Source of the DNA: an uncultured Bacteroidota bacterium
Lineage (GTDB): Bacteria > Bacteroidota > Bacteroidia > Chitinophagales > Chitinophagaceae
DNA length: 26,135 nucleotides
NCBI GenBank assembly: GCA_903912435.1
Contig: CAIWHI010000059.1
Location: 1 to 26,135 of the forward strand
Direction of reading: 5' to 3'
Numbering within the stretch: the stretch's first letter is position 1; each line of letters starts with the position of its first letter. This document shows positions 24,037 to 26,135 of this stretch, in pieces. Below the pieces are notes generated by a model. That model made no database searches. It was given only the letters and a program-made list of their open reading frames with translations, and was not told where the DNA came from. A program made the translations under genes and the position numbers.

Positions 24037-24151
24037 ATTTTAGACAATCCCCAATGTCTAATTTATAATCAATTACATAATCCACAAATCGGGCATAACT
24101 CTATTTTGTAGTTTCTAATAGGTTTATTAGATTTAACCTTTAATTTTCATC

Positions 24152-25384
24152 ATGGAACGATTCACAGGGCTTATTGGCATAGTACTCATCTTAGGTATAG
24201 CTTTCCTATTCTCCAACAATAGGAAAAAGATAAATCTACGACTTGTTTTCAGCGGCCTATTGCTTCAGGTTACCATAGCTGTATTGGTTTTAAAAGTACC
24301 AATGGTGAATCATTTTTTCCAAATGCTTGGAAAAGGGATGCAAAAACTGGAAGGATTTGCCAAAGAAGGTGCCAACTTTGTTTATTATGGCATTGCCACC
24401 TTCGACCATTCAGGAACTGTAGTAAATTATGGCGCCGGACCCAATTTCGTATTTGCATTCAATATCACCTCTACCATAATTCTGGTATGCATTATTGTGG
24501 CTATTTTATACCACTTAAAAATCATGCAAATGCTGGTAGCAGTAATTGCCAAAGCAATGAAATTTGTGATGAGGGTGAGTGGTGCTGAGGCCCTGAGTAA
24601 TGTTGCAAGTGCCTTTGTGGGTCAGGTTGAAGCTCAGGTGATGATAAGAGAATACCTGCCTACAATGACCAAAAGTGAATTGCTGGCCTCTATGAGTGGC
24701 AGCCTTGCTTGTATAGCAGGTGGGATTCTTATTGTATATGCTAATATGGGTGCAAGGGCCGATTATCTTATTGCTGCCAGCCTCATGGCTGCGCCGGGGG
24801 CGCTTGTAATCTCTAAAATAGTATTTCCTGAAACCGAAGAATCACCAACATTTGGTAATATAAAAGTAGAAGTGAAAAGCAGTTATACCAATCTTATTGA
24901 TGCCATATCACATGGCGCTGCAGATGGATTTAAAATAGCGATGAACGTAATTGCCATGTTGATGGGTTTTATTGCTCTAATAGCAATGGTTAACTGGATG
25001 CTGGGCCATTTATACCATGGTTTATCGCTCGATTTCATATTCGGCAAGTTGTTCTACCCGTTTGCTTATGCTATGGGTATCCCAGCACAGGATATTAACG
25101 GTGCTGCTACCTTATTAGGCCAAAAGCTTTCCATCAACGAATTTGTTGCTTTCAAAAACCTCACATCACATAGTGTCAACATTACTTCTGCTAAAGGAAC
25201 AGCAATAATCACCATTGCTATTTGTGGTTTTGCAAATTTTTCTAGTGTGGGTATGCAAATAGGAGGTATAGGAGCTTTGGCACCAATGCGCAGGAGCGAC
25301 CTTGCAAAATTGGGTATGAAAGCATTACTCTGTGGCACATTGGCTTCATACCTGTCGGCAACAATTGGTGGAATGTTATTCTAA
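24152..25384 (+). CDS. Concentrative nucleoside transporter (CNT/NupC family)
   Basis: 410 residues, close to the usual 390-430 of bacterial CNT carriers. About eight transmembrane helices plus two re-entrant hairpins are visible. Hairpin 1 carries GAEALSNVASAFVGQVEAQ (residues about 144-162), with the Gln/Glu that contact the nucleoside base. Hairpin 2 carries AICGFANFSSVGMQIGG (about 357-373), including the conserved Asn/Ser region for ribose and Na+ binding. Family members drive nucleoside uptake across the inner membrane with Na+ or H+. The purine/pyrimidine preference cannot be read here. It has its own leader after the terminator at 24004. Its place directly downstream of the nuclease and receptor genes supports a nucleoside salvage role for the locus. 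Confidence 0.95.
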   Translation: MERFTGLIGIVLILGIAFLFSNNRKKINLRLVFSGLLLQVTIAVLVLKVPMVNHFFQMLGKGMQKLEGFAKEGANFVYYGIATFDHSGTVVNYGAGPNFVFAFNITSTIILVCIIVAILYHLKIMQMLVAVIAKAMKFVMRVSGAEALSNVASAFVGQVEAQVMIREYLPTMTKSELLASMSGSLACIAGGILIVYANMGARADYLIAASLMAAPGALVISKIVFPETEESPTFGNIKVEVKSSYTNLIDAISHGAADGFKIAMNVIAMLMGFIALIAMVNWMLGHLYHGLSLDFIFGKLFYPFAYAMGIPAQDINGAATLLGQKLSINEFVAFKNLTSHSVNITSAKGTAIITIAICGFANFSSVGMQIGGIGALAPMRRSDLAKLGMKALLCGTLASYLSATIGGMLF

Positions 25385-25439
25385 TTGTTAATGACCTCTT
25401 ATTGCCGCTCATTGACCTGAATAACAACAATTTATTATC

Positions 25440-25447
25440 TAAATTTG
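25440..25447 (+). promoter_or_regulatory. -7 promoter candidate for the response regulator gene
   Basis: TAAATTTG matches TAnnTTTG. It lies about 100 nt upstream of the ATG, giving a long leader. The nearest upstream TTG (25412) is 25 nt away, longer than usual. Confidence 0.3.
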
Positions 25448-25547
25448 TCAAAACACTGTAAAAAACTATCCAAAAGAAAATATCTTACCCATGACTAACA
25501 TACTATATAATTAAATCAATTGTATTAATCAGGAAATTTTACCCGGA

Positions 25548-25976
25548 ATGGAAATTTTACCGCTATTTGACTTTATAGTTATTGATGACGACAATATTAA
25601 TAATATCATTTGCCAGAAGCTAATTCAGGAAGAGGTAAGTGATGCTGATATTCAAACATTCCTCTATCCAGAGGATGGGCTTGAATATTTGAATAGTAAA
25701 TACAGTGGCGCGAATGCAAATAAGGTAGTACTACTATTGGATATCAATATGCCATCAATGAATGGCTGGGAGGTGCTTGATGCAATAAAGGGGTTCAGTA
25801 ACAAAGTAAAGGAAAAACTGGTGATTTATATGCTCACATCATCTTTAGACCCTAAAGACAAACTAAAAGCATCAGAAATAGTGCAGGTATCAGGGTATTT
25901 TGAAAAACCCTTATCAACAGACAAGCTAGAATTTATTTTTGAACAACAGCAGGATATGGTTAATGTAGGAAAATAG
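25548..25976 (+). CDS. Stand-alone response regulator receiver-domain protein
   Basis: 142 residues that form one receiver domain and nothing else. The acidic pocket (D13-D15), phospho-acceptor D65 in LLLDINMPSMNG, T97 in YMLTSS and K120 in FEKPLS are all in place, so it should be phosphorylated by a histidine kinase. With no DNA-binding or enzymatic output domain, it resembles CheY/Spo0F-type single-domain regulators, which act by protein contact or in a phosphorelay. Bacteroidota genomes carry many of these. The partner kinase is not in the window. It lies 163 nt after the CNT gene with its own possible promoter, so a link to the nucleoside locus is not supported. Confidence 0.92.
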   Translation: MEILPLFDFIVIDDDNINNIICQKLIQEEVSDADIQTFLYPEDGLEYLNSKYSGANANKVVLLLDINMPSMNGWEVLDAIKGFSNKVKEKLVIYMLTSSLDPKDKLKASEIVQVSGYFEKPLSTDKLEFIFEQQQDMVNVGK

Positions 25977-26118
25977 GTTTGGGGGTATACATTAATAATA
26001 TTTAGAAAAAAAGTAAGAATACTAAGTCCAATAAGGCATGACATATTAATTACTCAAAACCAAATTGGCATTATTCGATTAATTACCATCACAATAGAAT
26101 AAATTGTTTCAAAACAAA

Positions 26119-26135
26119 GGCTGCCAATGGCAGCC
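26119..26135. terminator. Hairpin at the window end, probable terminator (cut)
   Basis: GGCTGCC-AAT-GGCAGCC, a perfect 7-bp stem preceded by AAAACAAA. The window ends at the last stem base, so a T-run cannot be seen. Bases 25977-26118 show no gene. Confidence 0.55.

Noticed and set aside
25548..25976. Response regulator as the controller of the nuclease/nucleoside locus
   Set aside because: It has no output domain, its own possible promoter and no kinase nearby; adjacency alone does not support the link.

Overview
The window comes from a member of the Bacteroidota, probably a Chitinophagaceae-like gliding or soil/water bacterium. The phylum call rests on several secreted proteins with a C-terminal type IX secretion (T9SS) sorting domain ('IYPNP...G.Y.V...'), a TonB-dependent receptor with a carboxypeptidase-regulatory-like N-terminus, few visible Shine-Dalgarno sequences, and the Bacteroidota promoter element TAnnTTTG upstream of most transcription units. 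The family-level placement is a guess.

Layout. (1) 1-7928: the 3' part of a giant surface protein, with at least 26 BIG2-like Ig repeats, one six-bladed NHL propeller, two Ig_7-like domains and a T9SS tail, closed by a strong hairpin terminator. (2) 7987-9226: about 1.2 kb with no credible gene, full of REP-like hairpins, a 140-bp direct repeat, a 32-nt inverted repeat and a 131-bp MITE-like element that appears to have inserted into the loop of a REP hairpin with an 11-bp target duplication. (3) 9227-10332, minus strand: a flavin-reductase-like protein and a DUF2805/TIGR03643 protein. (4) 10665-12728, minus strand: three small exported proteins of unknown function, each with its own -7 element, flanked by two direct copies of a 52-nt REP-like element. 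(5) 12972-13841, minus strand: a monocistronic T9SS-secreted protein. (6) 13995-18944, minus strand: a tight four-gene operon of endonuclease I, a GATase-like/GIFT-like T9SS protein, a phospholipase-D-fold T9SS protein and an endonuclease/exonuclease/phosphatase. (7) 19245-23983, plus strand, divergent from (6): TonB-dependent receptor, DUF5689 lipoprotein and a T9SS protein, ending in a terminator. (8) 24152-25384: a concentrative nucleoside transporter (CNT/NupC family). (9) 25548-25976: a stand-alone response-regulator receiver protein, followed by a hairpin cut by the window end.

My main interpretation is that blocks 6 to 8 form an extracellular nucleic-acid scavenging locus. Three nucleases or nuclease-like enzymes of unrelated folds are exported. 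A TonB-dependent receptor with a lipoprotein partner and a T9SS surface protein would capture products at the outer membrane. A CNT transporter would carry nucleosides across the inner membrane. The enzyme and transporter families are recognisable from sequence, but the joint function is inferred from gene order.
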